From NCBI GenBank assembly GCA_012837655.1, contig DUQT01000239.1, positions 1 through 32,643 on the forward strand: DNA of 32,643 nucleotides, in the 5' to 3' direction. Source of the stretch: Actinomyces sp. GTDB taxonomy: Bacteria > Actinomycetota > Actinomycetes > Actinomycetales > Actinomycetaceae. The position numbers and the translations under genes are program-made. Below, piece after piece: positions 8,807 through 16,074 of this stretch; the stretch's first letter is position 1, and each line of letters opens with the position of its first letter. The notes beneath the pieces were generated by a model, which ran no database searches, had not been told where the DNA came from, and saw nothing but the letters and a program-made list of their open reading frames with translations.

Positions 8807-8836
8807 GCGGCGACCACTTTGGTGGTCGCCGCTTTT
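8807..8836 (+). terminator. Intrinsic terminator of rho
   Basis: A perfect 11-bp stem, GCGGCGACCAC paired with GTGGTCGCCGC, has a TTTG loop and is followed by TTTTGTT. It starts 16 nt after the rho stop codon. The opposite strand reads CTTTGCTT after the same stem, so it could also stop minus-strand transcripts from the DUF1684 gene. Confidence 0.9.
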
Positions 8837-8889
8837 GTTATCGAAACCTTTAGCCGCTTCGCGTGTGCCTTCAAATGAGCCACGTCGAT

Positions 8890-9049
8890 TTTTTGTGCAT
8901 CGTCAGGCGGCCTTGAGCCCGCTATTTGTCTCATGGCGCCCTGTTTTCATGCGTCCTCAGGCGGCCTTGAGCCCGCTATTCGTCTCGCGGCGTCGCGTCT
9001 CCACGCCTCGCGGTGCCATGCTTCAATGCGTCGTCAGGCGTTCACAGAA
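8890..9049. repeat. Imperfect direct repeats between rho and the DUF1684 gene, touching the latter's 3' end
   Basis: Two long copies with a 54-bp period share TCAGGCGGCCTTGAGCCCGC, followed by TATT(T/C)GTCTC; their TCAGGCGG elements start at 8903 and 8957. A third, partial copy, ATGCGTCGTCAGGCG, ends at 9040. It overlaps the DUF1684 stop codon (TCA at 9034-9036 on this strand), 77 bp from the second copy. Apart from the rho terminator this gap carries no supported gene; the short ORFs drawn through it are products of the repeat. Confidence 0.7.
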
Positions 9050-9831
9050 TCGAAGGTCTCGTTCGGCTTCTTTTGGCCGGCGGGAATTTCTACGTCGATG
9101 ATGTTTTCCGCGACGGGGCGGGGGCATGTGCCAAACGGGGTGAAGTGGGCGGGGAATACGCTTGAGTAGTTGAAGTCGACGACCCAGCCGCCGTCCATTT
9201 CAAGCAGGGGAGCGCGCCGCCACGCGGTGGTTTCCTTGCCGGAGGTCTTGTCGGTGAAGATTACGAAGGGGTCTTCGGCATCCGTAACGGCCATTGTGCG
9301 GGTGCGGTCGCTGAAGGGAACTTTAATTTCACCACTGAAATCAGACTTGCGGACCTTGCCTTCTTGCGCGGTGAAAATATCTCGCGAGCGAGGCGAATCG
9401 TACTTGCGGTACTCGACGGGAACTACCCATTCAGGCTTGTAGTCAAAAGTGGGAACGCCGGTGAAGACGCTCCGCAACTTGGCGTTGTCGTCGCGAACGC
9501 GCACGATAATCCGGTCAAATCGCGAGGCAATCTCGGCAAGTTTTGCGCCGGAAATAAACTCCGGCATGGGGTCTGCATCCGCGCTGATCTTGAATTCACC
9601 AACGGCGGGCTCGCCCTCGAGAATCACGCCATCATCTTGCGTGAAATTGACGTGGATGAAATCGCCGTCAAAACTCCACGTGCCGGGGAAGTTTTCGAGA
9701 CTTGCGGGCTCGGTTTCCAACCAGTCGAGGCTGGTCACGGTGAGCCAGCCGTGGGACTCGCGCCATTTTTCGTTTTCGTCGTCGCGCCACTGCTGCCAGG
9801 CTTGTTCTGCCGAAACATCTTTGTTTTCCAT
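9034..9831 (-). CDS. DUF1684 family protein
   Basis: Belongs to the DUF1684 family of uncharacterised cytosolic proteins; no function is known to me. From ATG at 9831 it has 265 residues. The track start two codons upstream is TTG. Recognisable segments are an N-terminal WRDDENEKWRESHGWLTVTSLDWL, a central FDYKPEWVVPVEYRKYD, and the C-terminal family signature DFNYSSVFPAHFTPFG with CPRPVAENIIDVEIPAG. No signal peptide is seen. It is the only minus-strand gene between rpiB and the DivIVA-like gene and sits between rho and rpmE, which are adjacent in mycobacteria, so it is probably an insertion in this lineage. A -10-like TAGTTT lies 7 nt before the ATG and no Shine-Dalgarno is visible. Confidence 0.8.
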   Translation of the reverse strand: MENKDVSAEQAWQQWRDDENEKWRESHGWLTVTSLDWLETEPASLENFPGTWSFDGDFIHVNFTQDDGVILEGEPAVGEFKISADADPMPEFISGAKLAEIASRFDRIIVRVRDDNAKLRSVFTGVPTFDYKPEWVVPVEYRKYDSPRSRDIFTAQEGKVRKSDFSGEIKVPFSDRTRTMAVTDAEDPFVIFTDKTSGKETTAWRRAPLLEMDGGWVVDFNYSSVFPAHFTPFGTCPRPVAENIIDVEIPAGQKKPNETFDSVNA

Positions 9832-9926
9832 ACACAAGAAACTAAACTAGGCGGGCGAGTGCTTCAACTGTTAGACCACTTATCGAAAACTTTCGCGATC
9901 TGTGACGAAGAAGACGGCTTGACCCC

Positions 9927-10085
9927 TGGATAGTTTCACCCATTCCAGGCATAATGTTCCGTGGTTCCGGTTCACCAGCGTTAAACGCTCCCATGAGCGG
10001 ACATCACTACTTCGGACGGGCTTCATAGTTCGTTTCGAGATGTTGCGTCTGGACCCGGCATCCTCGAATTCCTTAAGGAGACACC
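9927..10085 (+). promoter_or_regulatory. rpmE promoter and structured 5' leader
   Basis: CATAAT at 9950-9955 with TGGATA at 9927-9932 (17-nt spacer) forms a plausible promoter, giving a leader of roughly 120 nt. In the leader, AGCG-TTAAA-CGCT and CGCTC-CCAT-GAGCG share the same CGCT, so only one hairpin can form at a time. The SD region TCCTTAAGGAG is self-complementary and could mask AAGGAG. Leader RNAs bound by L31 have been described upstream of rpmE in several phyla; assignment here is inference. Confidence 0.45.
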
Positions 10086-10298
10086 ATGAAGAAGGGTATT
10101 CACCCCGAGTACACCGACGTGCACGTAACCTGCACGTGCGGCAATGAGTTTGATACGCGCTCCACGCTAGGCGAAGAAACCCTACGCGTTGACGTTTGCT
10201 CAGTTTGCCACCCGTTCTACACCGGCAAGCAGAAGATTCTGGATACCGGTGGCCGCGTGGCACGCTTCGAAGCACGTTACGGAAAGCGCAAGAAGTAG
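10086..10298 (+). CDS. rpmE: 50S ribosomal protein L31 (zinc-binding form)
   Basis: Component of the large ribosomal subunit, bridging the subunits near the 5S rRNA side. The 70-residue product begins MKKGIHPEY and contains the zinc ligands as CTC near residues 16-18 and CSVC near residue 40, so it is the C+ (zinc-binding) form rather than the zinc-free paralogue made under zinc starvation. [20 protein letters not shown] is the family hallmark. AAGGAG precedes the ATG by about 6 nt. It is followed by a hairpin terminator and a new promoter for prfA. Confidence 0.97.
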   Translation: MKKGIHPEYTDVHVTCTCGNEFDTRSTLGEETLRVDVCSVCHPFYTGKQKILDTGGRVARFEARYGKRKK

Positions 10299-10309
10299 CT
10301 TTTCGCATT

Positions 10310-10350
10310 CGGCGCCGCCCTCCATAATTCTTTGGGGGTGGCGCCGTTTC
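10310..10350 (+). terminator. rpmE terminator
   Basis: The left arm CGGCGCCGCCCTC (10310-10322) pairs over 13 positions with the right arm GGGGGTGGCGCCG (10334-10346), including two G-U wobbles. The 11-nt loop is CATAATTCTTT, and a short TTTCG tail follows. It begins 11 nt after the rpmE stop. Confidence 0.8.
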
Positions 10351-10357
10351 GTATAAT
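10328..10357 (+). promoter_or_regulatory. Candidate prfA promoter overlapping the rpmE terminator
   Basis: TATAAT at 10352-10357 is a perfect -10 consensus, six bases beyond the terminator stem. The best -35 by spacing (TTCTTT, 10328-10333, 18-nt spacer) lies inside the terminator loop. Transcription would start near 10364 and leave about 90 nt before the prfA GTG. Confidence 0.6.
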
Positions 10358-10453
10358 TTTAATGGTGCACGAGGGCGATGCTTGGAAACTGCTCTCGAAT
10401 GAGCCTACGGCCAGTGGGTGTGCAGAAGTTTCAATGATGCTCGGAGGATTTGC

Positions 10454-11569
10454 GTGAGCGAGCAAGATTACAGCCATGAACTGCAGGCAGTTCAACCACT
10501 ACTTGATGAGTACAAGGAGGTTGAACTGAAGCTTGCCGACCCCGAAGTGTTGGGGGATAGGGCAAAGTCGCGAAAGTTTGCGAAGCGTTTCTCTGAGCTC
10601 GGAGCAATCAAAGCTGTAGCGGACCGTTTCACTCAGGCTCTGGGCGATTTGGAAGCCGCGCAAGAAATGGCGGAACTGGATGAGTCGTTCGCCAAGGAAC
10701 TTCCCGCAATGGAGAAGAACTTGGAGGAAGCTCACGACAAGCTCGTGCGCACTCTGATTCCACGCGACCCCTCGGATGCTGATGACGTCATTTTGGAAGT
10801 CAAAGCCGGCGAGGGCGGCGAGGAATCCGCCCTATTCGCAGCCGACCTGGCGCGCATGTACACCCGCTACGCGGAAACGAAGAACTGGAAGGTCAAGGAA
10901 CTCTCGTCCACGCCAACCGGCTTGGGTGGTTTGAAAGAAATCTCGCTGTCCATTGGTTCCAAGGGCAACGTGGCCCCCGAGGACGGAGTTTGGGCCCAGC
11001 TCAAATTTGAAGGCGGTGTCCACCGCGTCCAGCGCGTCCCCGTCACTGAGTCGCAGGGCCGCGTACACACTTCCGCTGCCGGCGTGATCGTTGTGCCCGA
11101 GGTGGAGGACGACGACGAAGAGATCGAAATCGACCAGAACGACCTGCGCATCGACGTCTATCGTTCATCTGGTCCGGGTGGCCAGTCGGTGAACACGACT
11201 GACTCCGCTGTCCGCATTACGCACTTGCCGACCGGCATCGTCGTCTCAATGCAGAACGAGAAGTCGCAGATTCAAAACCGCGAGGCCGCAATGCGCGTCC
11301 TGAAAGCGCGCCTGATCCAGCAGGCGAAGGAAGAACGCGAAGCTGAAGAAGCTGCCGTGCGCCAGTCGCAGGTGCGCACGGTTGACCGCTCCGAGCGCAT
11401 CCGCACCTACAACTTCCCTGAAAACCGCATTGTGGATCACCGCACCGGTTATAAGGCGTACAACCTATCCAACGTCCTCGACGGCGAACTTGGGCCCGTC
11501 ATCGAATCCGCCATCATCATGGATGAGCAGGAACGCATGGACGCTGCCGGCGAACAGAAGGACCAGTAA
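10454..11569 (+). CDS. prfA: Peptide chain release factor 1
   Basis: Recognises UAA and UAG stop codons and triggers peptide release. The 371-residue product from GTG at 10454 follows an excellent GGAGGA with 5-nt spacing; the track start at 10418 adds 12 unrelated residues. It has the stop-recognition segment [11 protein letters not shown], with the PxT tripeptide typical of RF1, and the catalytic GGQ loop in [18 protein letters not shown]. The C-terminal [18 protein letters not shown] is standard. The methyltransferase that modifies the GGQ glutamine, prmC, is encoded 3 nt downstream, so the enzyme and its substrate are co-transcribed. Confidence 0.97.
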   Translation: MSEQDYSHELQAVQPLLDEYKEVELKLADPEVLGDRAKSRKFAKRFSELGAIKAVADRFTQALGDLEAAQEMAELDESFAKELPAMEKNLEEAHDKLVRTLIPRDPSDADDVILEVKAGEGGEESALFAADLARMYTRYAETKNWKVKELSSTPTGLGGLKEISLSIGSKGNVAPEDGVWAQLKFEGGVHRVQRVPVTESQGRVHTSAAGVIVVPEVEDDDEEIEIDQNDLRIDVYRSSGPGGQSVNTTDSAVRITHLPTGIVVSMQNEKSQIQNREAAMRVLKARLIQQAKEEREAEEAAVRQSQVRTVDRSERIRTYNFPENRIVDHRTGYKAYNLSNVLDGELGPVIESAIIMDEQERMDAAGEQKDQ

Positions 11570-11572
11570 CCA

Positions 11573-12496
11573 GTGTCTGCAGGCCATGCCGGTCAGTCGG
11601 GGCAGGTTGACCCCCACAAACTGTGGAATGAGTCGACCCGCATCCTCGAGCAAACCGGCGTGCCCAGCCCGCAGCACGACGCCCGCGCGATCTTGGAATT
11701 CGTAATCGGAAAACCGCCGTACATGTGGCCCGATTCGATTTCCGAGGACGAGGCTGGGCGCATCCAACAGCTAGTTTCTAAGCGAAAACAACGCATCCCG
11801 CTGCAGCACGTGCTGGGTAGGATGTGGTTCTTAGGCATGGAGCTCAAAGCTCAGCCGGGGGTGTTCTCGGTTCGCCCAGAAACTGAAGTCCTAGCCGAGT
11901 GGGCAATCCAATCGCTCGCCAAACTTCAAGAAAGTAAATCCTCAGGTAAGCCCGAGACCCTGCGAGTGCTTGAAAACTCTCTCGGTAAGGCCGATCCGTT
12001 GCGCGTGCTGGATTTGTGCACGGGCGCGGGGCCGCTCGCCCTATCAATAGCGCGCGCCGACTGGGAAGTGGAAGTTGTCGCGGTTGAGCTCTCAGATGTA
12101 GCTGCCCAGGTTGCCGCTGACAACGCGAAGGCACTAGGTCTACCCGTCAAAGTTGTGCAAGCCGATGCGCTGGTTGTAGTTCCGGAATGGGTTGAAAGCT
12201 ACGACCTCGTGGTATCAAATCCGCCTTACGTTCCACCGCGAGAACTGGAACCCGAGCTGGAACACGACCCCGCGCAGGCCCTGTGGGGCGGGGGAGAGGA
12301 CGGGCTTGACTTCATCCGGGAACTACTGCCGGTAGCGTACGAATACCTGAAGCCGGGCGGCTGGCTGGGCGTCGAACATGACGACACCCAGGGCGTTGCG
12401 ACCGTAGAACTTGCCCGCGAAGTCGGCTTCGTCGAATCCTACACGCTTCAAGACTTGAACCTACGCGACCGATTCCTCATCGCGCGAAAGGCATAA
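11573..12496 (+). CDS. prmC: Release factor glutamine methyltransferase
   Basis: N5-methylates the glutamine of the GGQ motif in release factors using S-adenosylmethionine. The 307-residue protein has an N-terminal helical substrate-binding domain (DARAILEFVIGKPPYM, LQHVLGRMWFLG), then a Rossmann-like SAM domain with VLDLCTGAGPLALS. The catalytic NPPY motif appears in LVVSNPPYVPPRELEP. A family variation is a spacer of about 25 residues (SKSSGKPETLRVLENSLGKA) between the RPETE-like start of the domain and motif I. The start is GTG at 11573, 3 nt after the prfA stop, with AAGGACC upstream; coupling to prfA is likely. Confidence 0.94.
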   Translation: MSAGHAGQSGQVDPHKLWNESTRILEQTGVPSPQHDARAILEFVIGKPPYMWPDSISEDEAGRIQQLVSKRKQRIPLQHVLGRMWFLGMELKAQPGVFSVRPETEVLAEWAIQSLAKLQESKSSGKPETLRVLENSLGKADPLRVLDLCTGAGPLALSIARADWEVEVVAVELSDVAAQVAADNAKALGLPVKVVQADALVVVPEWVESYDLVVSNPPYVPPRELEPELEHDPAQALWGGGEDGLDFIRELLPVAYEYLKPGGWLGVEHDDTQGVATVELAREVGFVESYTLQDLNLRDRFLIARKA

Positions 12497-12634
12497 CCAA
12501 GCGCAGCCAGGCCAGCTCAGCGCCCGCAATCTATGGCTCCGCACGCCAACCGCGCCAGCGCACTCCTTTTCAAATCGGTAGCCATATCCAAGCAGCACAC
12601 GCCAACCCCGCTTAGCGCGCATCCATCATCGTGG

Positions 12635-12646
12635 GATAATGCAACT
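12635..12646 (+). promoter_or_regulatory. ywlC -10 element directly before the start codon
   Basis: GTGGGATAATGCAACTATG places GATAAT (12635-12640) six bases before the ATG at 12647. Transcription would begin at the A of ATG, so the mRNA is predicted to be leaderless. No clear -35 is seen. Confidence 0.55.
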
Positions 12647-13291
12647 ATGAAAACTGTTCACAGCACGACGAAGTTATCTGAAACTGACGCTCAAGAAATT
12701 AAAGGAATAGTTTCGCAAGGAGGCGTCATCGTGCTCCCCACCGACACCGTGTACGGTATCGGCGCGGACCCGTATTCAACTGACGCTGTGAACGCGGTCC
12801 TTCGCGCGAAGGGGCGCGGCCGCCAAATGCCGCCCCCGGTCCTCATTTCAAGTCCGAAAGACGCGGAAAAAGTTTCCCTCGAACTCAACAACTGCGCGCG
12901 AGCTCTCATCGAAAACCTGTGGCCAGGCGCCCTCACACTAATCACAAAATCGGTTCCAAATATCCGTTTCGACCTGGGCGACATTAAGGACACCATCGCG
13001 ATCCGAATGCCCGACCACCCCGTCACTCTTGATATTTTGCGCCACACCGGCCCGCTCGCCGTGACGTCTGCGAACCTTACCGGGATGCCTCCCGCAACAA
13101 GCATCGACCAGGCCGTAAAATATTTTGGCGAGGACGTGGCTTGCTACATCGACTCCGGACCAACCCCTGGACCGGTGCCATCAACCATCATTGATGTGAC
13201 AGGTGAACAACCCGTCTTGCTAAGGTCCGGCGCAATCGACGTGTCGGTCATCGAAGATATTTGCGGACAGAAAGTGATCACGAGGCCCTGA
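12647..13291 (+). CDS. ywlC: L-threonylcarbamoyladenylate synthase (Sua5/YrdC/YwlC)
   Basis: Makes threonylcarbamoyl-AMP from threonine, bicarbonate and ATP, the first step of t6A37 modification of ANN-decoding tRNAs. The 214-residue protein carries the YrdC signature LPTDTVYGIGADPYS, then KGRGRQMPPPVLI, LWPGALTLI, IAIRMPDHP, GPLAVTSANLTG and the phosphate-binding SGPTPGPVPSTIID. The start at 12647 (MKTVHSTTKLSE) is chosen over the track start at 12533 because the extra 38 residues resemble no part of the family and a -10 lies just before this ATG. It has only the YrdC domain, without the extra Sua5 C-terminal domain. wecA starts 4 nt after the stop. Confidence 0.92.
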   Translation: MKTVHSTTKLSETDAQEIKGIVSQGGVIVLPTDTVYGIGADPYSTDAVNAVLRAKGRGRQMPPPVLISSPKDAEKVSLELNNCARALIENLWPGALTLITKSVPNIRFDLGDIKDTIAIRMPDHPVTLDILRHTGPLAVTSANLTGMPPATSIDQAVKYFGEDVACYIDSGPTPGPVPSTIIDVTGEQPVLLRSGAIDVSVIEDICGQKVITRP

Positions 13292-13295
13292 GCGC

Positions 13296-14399
13296 ATGAA
13301 ACTCTACATTCTGCTAACAGTCCTCGCCGCGGGCATCACATACGTGATGACCGCGATCATGCGGCGACTATCGCTGGAATGGCATGTGCTCACCCCAGTT
13401 CGGGAACGCGATGTGCACAGCGTTCCCACCCCCAGGCTTGGGGGAGTAGCGATGGCAATAGGGTTTGGCGTCGCACTCTTGTTCGCATCTAAGTTGCCCT
13501 ACTTTGATCCCGTGTTCGTTACCAGAACTCCGTGGGCAGTTTTGGCTGGAGTAATGGCGATTGCAAGCCTCGGCCTCATTGATGATATTTGGGATTTGGA
13601 TTGGACCGCGAAGCTTGCAGGTCAGATCCTGGTGGCCGTATTCATGGCATACAACGGCGTGCAGCTGATTTCGTTCCCCATATTTGGCATCACGATAGGG
13701 TCGTCAACACTGTCCCTGATAGTCACGATCTTTATTTTCGTGGCGATAATGAACGCGGTTAACTTCGTCGACGGATTGGATGGGCTTGCAGCAGGAGTCG
13801 TTGGAATCGGCGCAGTAGGCTTTTTTGCATACTCATACATGCTGACCCGCGTGACGGGAGCCCTAACGTATGCGACAACGGCCTCCCTGATCGTTGCGAT
13901 CCTGGTCGGAATCTGTCTGGGATTTTTGCCACACAATTTTCACCCCGGAACAATATTTATGGGTGACTCCGGCGCACTCACGTTGGGGACCATAGTCGCG
14001 GCAGCCGGCATCATAGTCACCGGACAAATTGATCCGGCGGTGCTTGGAAGCTCTCAGATAATCACCGGTTTTCTGCCAATAATCCTGCCGATGCTCGTCA
14101 TTGTGCTGCCGCTGGTAGACATGACACTCGCGGTGTTTCGCAGACTTCGTGCTGGGAAGTCTCCGTTCCACCCGGATCGCCTCCACCTGCATCACCGGCT
14201 TCTGAAGCTGGGACACTCCCAGGTCGGTGTTGTGTTGATCATGTACCTGTGGACGGCTGTGATTACGTTCCCCGCGGTGGCATTAATTGTATTCAGCCCA
14301 CAAGAAGTTGCGATTGTGGCAATTCCCGCCGTGTTCGTTAGTATGATCGTGACCGTTCGATTTCTACCGGGATTGAGAAACAAGCTACAAAGAAAGTAG
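13296..14399 (+). CDS. wecA: Undecaprenyl-phosphate sugar-1-phosphate transferase (WecA/TagO/Rfe family)
   Basis: Membrane enzyme that transfers a sugar-1-phosphate, usually GlcNAc-1-P, from UDP-sugar to a polyprenyl phosphate, starting assembly of a cell-envelope glycan. The 367-residue protein has about ten or eleven hydrophobic segments. It shows the family motifs VPTPRLGGVAMA, LIDDIWDLDWTAK (aspartate pair), MNAVNFVDGLDGLAAG, FMGDSGAL, and the cytosolic loop HPDRLHLHHRLLKLGHS, which distinguishes WecA/TagO from MraY. The acceptor glycan cannot be told from sequence. It lies directly before the ATP synthase genes, as in mycobacteria, and is probably co-transcribed with ywlC. Confidence 0.9.
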   Translation: MKLYILLTVLAAGITYVMTAIMRRLSLEWHVLTPVRERDVHSVPTPRLGGVAMAIGFGVALLFASKLPYFDPVFVTRTPWAVLAGVMAIASLGLIDDIWDLDWTAKLAGQILVAVFMAYNGVQLISFPIFGITIGSSTLSLIVTIFIFVAIMNAVNFVDGLDGLAAGVVGIGAVGFFAYSYMLTRVTGALTYATTASLIVAILVGICLGFLPHNFHPGTIFMGDSGALTLGTIVAAAGIIVTGQIDPAVLGSSQIITGFLPIILPMLVIVLPLVDMTLAVFRRLRAGKSPFHPDRLHLHHRLLKLGHSQVGVVLIMYLWTAVITFPAVALIVFSPQEVAIVAIPAVFVSMIVTVRFLPGLRNKLQRK

Positions 14400-14404
14400 T
14401 GGTC

Positions 14405-14845
14405 ATGTCGACACCCATTCAGCCCACGCCGGCTCTCCGGCGAGCTGTGTCTGCGACGATCAAGAATATCTTTCTGGTTGCAGTGATCATCGCTGTGCTA
14501 ACCGGAATCGTCGCATTCATTGCAGGTGGGGCAGTATCTGGTTTGTCGGCAGTAATCGGTGGAGCTATAGGTTTGTTGTTGGCTGCTGTTACCTGGCTGA
14601 CAATGTCTATGGCTATGAAGAGTATGGACACCCAGGCTGCCTTCATGGCTGGCGATTACCTTTTTAAGTTGATCGTCATCGTTGCTGCAGTTTTGACTGT
14701 CAAGAATCTGACCGCCCTGGACCACAAGGCTTTAGGTCTTGCTCTGATTATTTCTGTCGTGGCTCAAGCGGTGACGCAGAGCTGGACTTTGGCGAGAGCT
14801 AAAGTCCCTACCATCGACAGTTTTGATGAGGTCAAGGAACATTAA
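14405..14845 (+). CDS. ATP synthase-associated membrane protein, AtpI-like
   Basis: A 146-residue protein with four hydrophobic segments: NIFLVAVIIAVLTGIVAFIAGG, a glycine-rich second helix (SGLSAVIGGAIGLLLAAVTW), FMAGDYLFKLIVIVAAVLTV, and a fourth near HKALGLALIISVVAQAV. Its position between wecA and atpB and its topology fit the AtpI-like proteins that assist assembly of the c-ring; sequence identity is low across the family. Start choice is uncertain: GTG at 14399 overlaps the wecA stop by one base and ATG at 14405 is two codons later. GAAAG lies 8 nt before the ATG, which I prefer. Confidence 0.75.
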   Translation: MSTPIQPTPALRRAVSATIKNIFLVAVIIAVLTGIVAFIAGGAVSGLSAVIGGAIGLLLAAVTWLTMSMAMKSMDTQAAFMAGDYLFKLIVIVAAVLTVKNLTALDHKALGLALIISVVAQAVTQSWTLARAKVPTIDSFDEVKEH

Positions 14846-14927
14846 AAATAGCCAAGCTGATTCGTGATCCTGATAGCATTTGGAATGGTTTTAGCCCAAG
14901 GAAATGCGGAATCGTATATTATTTGGG

Positions 14928-14956
14928 GGTAACGCCTCGGTTACCGGTCAGGTAAC
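14928..14956 (+). promoter_or_regulatory. Three alternating GGTAAC/GTTACC elements in the atpB leader
   Basis: The 165-bp atpI-atpB gap contains GGTAAC (14928-14933), GGTTACC (14939-14945) and GGTAAC (14951-14956). The middle element can pair with either neighbour, giving two exclusive 6-bp hairpins. The centres are 11-12 bp apart, about one helical turn, which would also suit a DNA-binding dimer. TATATTAT near 14915-14922 is AT-rich and might be a -10, without a convincing -35. The function is not known. Confidence 0.4.
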
Positions 14957-15016
14957 ATCAACACACGTCCCAGGGGGTGCATCCTGTTCACTGCAACAGT
15001 ATCGTCCGCTTTGACA

Positions 15017-15796
15017 ATGATTAGTCAAGTGCCGGCTTTGGAGCAACCAGGATTGGGGGATTTCTTCCCACCAGCGTTTGCCTTTGAAGGCACAATTTTT
15101 GAGATGAACCGGCTGGTCCTAGTGCGCCTAATCGCTACGGCTGCACTGGTAATCATCTATGCAGTCGGCGCCTCACGGGCGCGACTTGTCCCTTCGAAGG
15201 GGCAGTCCATTCTCGAAGGAGCCATCGTCTTCATTCGTGACAAGGTCGCAATCGAGACTCTCGGTGAAAAGAACGGACGCAGATACGCTCCGATCCTCAC
15301 CGTGATTTTCCTCGGTGTGTTCTTCATGAATATTACCGGTGTGATTCCTGGTCTGAATATCGCGGCTTCGTCTGTCGTAGCTGTACCACTGGTTTTCGCA
15401 GTACTGTCCTACATCGTGTTCATTGCTGCTGGAATCAAACAACTGGGAGCTGGCACGTTCTTCAAGAACCAGCTGTTCCCACCCGGAGTTCCTTGGCCTC
15501 TCTACGTCCTGTTGACGCCCATTGAACTCCTGTCGACGTTCATCATTCGTCCCGCCACACTGACTATCCGTCTTTTGGCGAACATGCTGGCAGGTCACCT
15601 GATGCTAGCTCTGACATTCTTTGGAACCCACTTTCTGTTCTTCCATGCAGCGGGTGCGCTAAAGGGTGTCGGCGTCTTGACCTTTGCTGGATCGCTTGCA
15701 ATCACGGCATTTGAAATCTTTGTGTCGGGCCTGCAAGCATTCATCTTTGCCATTTTGACGGCCGTCTACATTAAGACATCAATCGAAACCCATTAA
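15017..15796 (+). CDS. atpB: ATP synthase F0 subunit a
   Basis: Stator subunit of F0 that forms the two proton half-channels. From ATG 15017 it has 259 residues with five to six membrane helices. The key helix contains the essential arginine in TIRLLANMLAGHLMLAL, and the last helix has the FEIFVSGLQAFIFAILTAVYI pattern. GDFFPPAFAF near the N-terminus is typical of actinobacterial subunit a. The start is uncertain: TTG at 15011 is two codons upstream and neither has a Shine-Dalgarno. The only strong one, AGGGGG at 14972-14977, would serve a CTG at 14984 and add 11 residues. It is the first of the eight core synthase genes. Confidence 0.93.
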   Translation: MISQVPALEQPGLGDFFPPAFAFEGTIFEMNRLVLVRLIATAALVIIYAVGASRARLVPSKGQSILEGAIVFIRDKVAIETLGEKNGRRYAPILTVIFLGVFFMNITGVIPGLNIAASSVVAVPLVFAVLSYIVFIAAGIKQLGAGTFFKNQLFPPGVPWPLYVLLTPIELLSTFIIRPATLTIRLLANMLAGHLMLALTFFGTHFLFFHAAGALKGVGVLTFAGSLAITAFEIFVSGLQAFIFAILTAVYIKTSIETH

Positions 15797-15798
15797 CC

Positions 15799-15814
15799 TG
15801 ACCCAGTTGGGTCA
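15799..15814 (+). promoter_or_regulatory. Hairpin between atpB and atpE
   Basis: TGACCC-AGTT-GGGTCA forms a perfect 6-bp stem directly after the atpB stop. A second imperfect pairing, CCTTAGGGC with GCTCTTAAGG, follows, and then the atpE Shine-Dalgarno AGAAGGA. Intercistronic structure before atpE could stabilise or tune the mRNA for the subunit made in most copies; this is inference. Confidence 0.4.
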
Positions 15815-15854
15815 CCCACAAACTCCTTAGGGCAAAAGCTCTTAAGGCAACTAG

Positions 15855-16073
<219 letters not shown>

Positions 16074-16074
16074 C

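Noticed and set aside
8835-9169. 88- and 78-aa ORFs between rho and the DUF1684 gene
   Set aside because: They are made of the direct repeats (the peptide repeats itself as QAALSPLFVS) and overlap the end of the DUF1684 gene; no promoter or ribosome site.
9364-9933. 189-aa plus-strand ORF opposite the DUF1684 gene
   Set aside because: The minus-strand frame carries the conserved DUF1684 signature; the plus frame has no ribosome site and no family features.
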